Positions 62,259-64,000 of a DNA stretch of 64,000 bases are shown piece after piece (position 1 is the stretch's first letter; every line of letters begins with the position of its first letter). The stretch covers positions 124,001-188,000 of the forward strand of contig NZ_JASC01000004.1 of the NCBI RefSeq assembly GCF_000622365.1, given 5' to 3'. The position numbers and the translations under genes were made by a program. Origin of the DNA: Sulfitobacter noctilucae. Its GTDB lineage: Bacteria; Pseudomonadota; Alphaproteobacteria; Rhodobacterales; Rhodobacteraceae. The notes below the pieces were generated by a model. It saw only the letters and a list, made by a program, of their open reading frames with translations, did no database searches and was not told where the DNA came from.

Positions 62259-63408
62259 GGTGAACCTCTTTGATGAATGTAGATTTGTCTGACCGGTCCC
62301 ACAGCCGGTCGGCCAAGGTAAGCAGCCAATCGGCCGTGAGAGATGCCGCGTCGGCGCTTCCTGCCAAAGCGCGTTGCCGCGCAGGATCGTGTTGCTGATA
62401 CGCCTGATCAATTGCCAATCGCCACGCGTGCGAAGAACCAGGCATATGGGGTAAATGCAGCGCAGCGCCCGCGCGGCCCAGCGCACCGGCCTTTTCGACC
62501 TGTTCGTCAAAATATCGCCATTCCGGCACAACGATCCAAGGTTTCGCGGCCGTAAGCACTTGGGCGCAGGTGGTGTTACCTGTTGACGAAATCACCAGAT
62601 CCGCAGCCGCAATATAATCTGGCGCGTTATCAACCCAACCACGGTGGCACAGGTTCGGCGGGAGGGTCGCATGCCAATCACGCTGCACCTCTCCGATGGT
62701 GATCCAATCCATCTCCGGATAGCTCCGTGCGGCAACGCCCAGCGCCGCTTCAGATATTCCATTGCCCCCACCACCACAGACAATAAGTGCCATAGGACGC
62801 TTACTCAGCTTAAGCTTTTTCCGCGCGTCCTGAGTGGTGGGCATCGAGACATTCACGCCAAGTCCCGGCGCGAAGTGGGTCCTGTCATTCCAAGTGTGCC
62901 AATCCTTTTGCGCCAAATCGGCATGAAACGGCGCGAGCAGGCCCGCAGAACCGTCATATGCAGCTTGGTGACCCGGATCGCTGCGGTCGCCATGTTGCAA
63001 GATCTTTACATGAGGGACCGAACACAGACGCGCTAGCTGTGCGACTTCGGCAGAGACATCGACAATCATTAATTCCGGCGCTTCTGCGGCGAAGAAGGAT
63101 ACCATCGACGACATCGCCATCCGAATACCGGACCAGCCGACCGGCGCGCAATGCGTCGTATCGGGCGTAGGTAGCAACGCCGCGCCTTCTGGCTCATCTC
63201 CTTGGGGTTCAAACAACGAGGGCAGCTTTTGCACAGTCACGTTCTTGCGCAGTTGTGGGAAAATATCGTCACGCGCGCAAAAAATGCGCACCGGGCGCTC
63301 CATCGGCAGTGCGTTGACGACAGCGGCGCAACGTTCGGCATGGCCCCGCCCCTGATGATGCACAAAATATCCAAATGGACGAATTGGCTGATCTGGAAAA
63401 TCCCTCAT
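62251..63408 (-). CDS. MurG-like glycosyltransferase (GT-B, GT28-type)
   Basis: A 385-residue protein. The N-terminus RPFGYFVHHQGRGHAERCAA is the glycine-rich acceptor loop as in GT28-like enzymes. The C-terminal donor part has DLVISSTGNTTCAQVLTAAK followed by PWIVVPEWRYFDEQVEKAGA. It resembles the genes at the left edge and at 3159-4304 of this window. The gene starts 2 bp after the HAD phosphatase gene and overlaps the GT2 gene by 8 bp, so it is part of one operon. Substrate unknown. Confidence 0.8.
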   Translation of the reverse strand: MRDFPDQPIRPFGYFVHHQGRGHAERCAAVVNALPMERPVRIFCARDDIFPQLRKNVTVQKLPSLFEPQGDEPEGAALLPTPDTTHCAPVGWSGIRMAMSSMVSFFAAEAPELMIVDVSAEVAQLARLCSVPHVKILQHGDRSDPGHQAAYDGSAGLLAPFHADLAQKDWHTWNDRTHFAPGLGVNVSMPTTQDARKKLKLSKRPMALIVCGGGGNGISEAALGVAARSYPEMDWITIGEVQRDWHATLPPNLCHRGWVDNAPDYIAAADLVISSTGNTTCAQVLTAAKPWIVVPEWRYFDEQVEKAGALGRAGAALHLPHMPGSSHAWRLAIDQAYQQHDPARQRALAGSADAASLTADWLLTLADRLWDRSDKSTFIKEVHHA

Positions 63409-63410
63409 AA

Positions 63411-64000
63411 TTATTCGCCCGCAATCAGCATCGGATGAGGTGTACGGTAGTTTTGCATACCATCAAGCACCCCCGCCGCGTGCTGATGCGGCGACCGGTA
63501 GCACGATATCAGACCGTCCAGTTCTTGCAGCGCGTTGGCTGGCAGGACGGCGCGTTCAAACCACGACAGCATGTCGAGATCGTTCCCACTGTCGCCGGCT
63601 ACAATCACCTGATCCTCTGAAAGGCCACGGCGTATTGCTTCAAAACGGATAGCGGCCGCCTTACCTGCCGAAGCGGGGATGATATCGATGAACCTGCCGT
63701 GCGAAGGAATGATGCGCGCCTGGACGTCAACCCCGTCCAAACGGGCAGAGAGAGCCGGGACGTCTTCGGCTTTTCCAAACAGGCTGACCTTCCAGCGCCT
63801 TTGCTCATAAACCGGCTGGAACGCCACATCGAGGCTATCCAAGGCTGCCCGGACCGCCTGCCCATCCCAACCCTGCGCGATACTTTCTGCGTAGTCTCTG
63901 CAAAGATCAAAACCATGGCCCGTTTGGCGCCAAATCTCCGTGCCTGTGGAGCTGATGATTGTATCGGGTATCGGCAGGTCCCACTCCGCCAGCACGCGCT
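63411..64000 (-). CDS. HAD-IIB phosphatase (sucrose-/mannosyl-3-phosphoglycerate phosphatase-like), partial
   Basis: The frame is open to the window end, so the N-terminus with the first HAD motif (DxD) is missing; about 196 residues are visible. The HAD-IIB cap and C-terminal motif are clear: KVSLFGKAEDVPAL in the cap, then VIVAGDSGNDLDMLSW with the motif IV aspartates. The domain order fits sucrose-phosphate or mannosyl-3-phosphoglycerate phosphatases, which remove phosphate after a glycosyltransferase step. It heads the glycosyltransferase operon on this strand. Confidence 0.8.
   Translation of the reverse strand, partial: RVLAEWDLPIPDTIISSTGTEIWRQTGHGFDLCRDYAESIAQGWDGQAVRAALDSLDVAFQPVYEQRRWKVSLFGKAEDVPALSARLDGVDVQARIIPSHGRFIDIIPASAGKAAAIRFEAIRRGLSEDQVIVAGDSGNDLDMLSWFERAVLPANALQELDGLISCYRSPHQHAAGVLDGMQNYRTPHPMLIAGE

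Noticed and set aside
1..64000. tRNA, rRNA or CRISPR features
   Set aside because: No cloverleaf with a clear anticodon arm, no rRNA stretch and no spaced direct repeats were seen on reading; this was by eye and not by a covariance search.

Overview
The window looks like chromosomal or large-replicon DNA of an alphaproteobacterium of the order Rhodobacterales, most likely the Roseobacter group. The evidence is high GC coding DNA with ATGA-type gene overlaps, the neighbourhood hisD, UPF0262 and low-molecular-weight phosphatase, a SmoEFGK/MtlK-type polyol cluster, and several solute-binding-protein transporters typical of that group. The genus cannot be named from the sequence alone. I found no tRNA, rRNA or CRISPR array.

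Layout. (1) 1-5049, plus strand: a tightly overlapping operon of glycosyltransferases (MurG-like and GT4), a histidine phosphatase and a polysaccharide-deacetylase-like protein. (2) 5050-8496: a BKACE (DUF849) gene, DUF3072, an entericidin-like lipoprotein gene with an in-frame TGA, and lepA. (3) 8757-18965: a hexitol (polyol) regulon. It holds ABC transporter smoE-F-G-K, a mannitol-dehydrogenase-family enzyme, a zinc alcohol dehydrogenase, a LacI repressor, and a divergent PfkB kinase plus GatZ/KbaZ-like protein. Promoters with matching LacI-like sites can be read in front of both transcripts. (4) 19024-24855: an MDR reductase, an SDR, a LysR regulator with a clear inverted repeat upstream, a small lipoprotein, LMW phosphatase, UPF0262 and hisD. 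(5) 24856-26784: gene-poor DNA with a decayed IS3-family element. (6) 26785-31974: an amidohydrolase, a TRAP transporter and a TetR regulator. (7) 31986-43968: a LacI regulator and a divergent operon of a polyamine-type ABC transporter, hydantoinase/oxoprolinase HyuA-HyuB, a class V PLP enzyme and a flavin monooxygenase. (8) 44089-51530: a beta-oxidation operon of acyl-CoA dehydrogenase, thiolase, FadJ-type protein and a CoA hydrolase/transferase. (9) 51607-59272: an unusual heme-copper oxidase cluster with CtaG, a HemJ/CopD-like protein, subunit II without CuA ligands and a fused subunit I+III, followed by a large SDR/SPW/VKOR fusion protein. (10) 59407-64000, minus strand: a second glycosyltransferase operon with a HAD phosphatase at its head and a small unknown gene plus an MgtC-like gene at its tail.

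The most unusual material is the oxidase cluster: subunit II keeps one CuA histidine and has lost the other ligands, and subunit I has Gln in place of the K-channel Lys. Next are the uncharacterised HyuAB/PLP/monooxygenase operon and the SDR-SPW-VKOR-SPW fusion. Much of the window (regions 3, 6, 7, 8 and 9) reads as accessory catabolic and respiratory gene content inserted among ordinary housekeeping genes.
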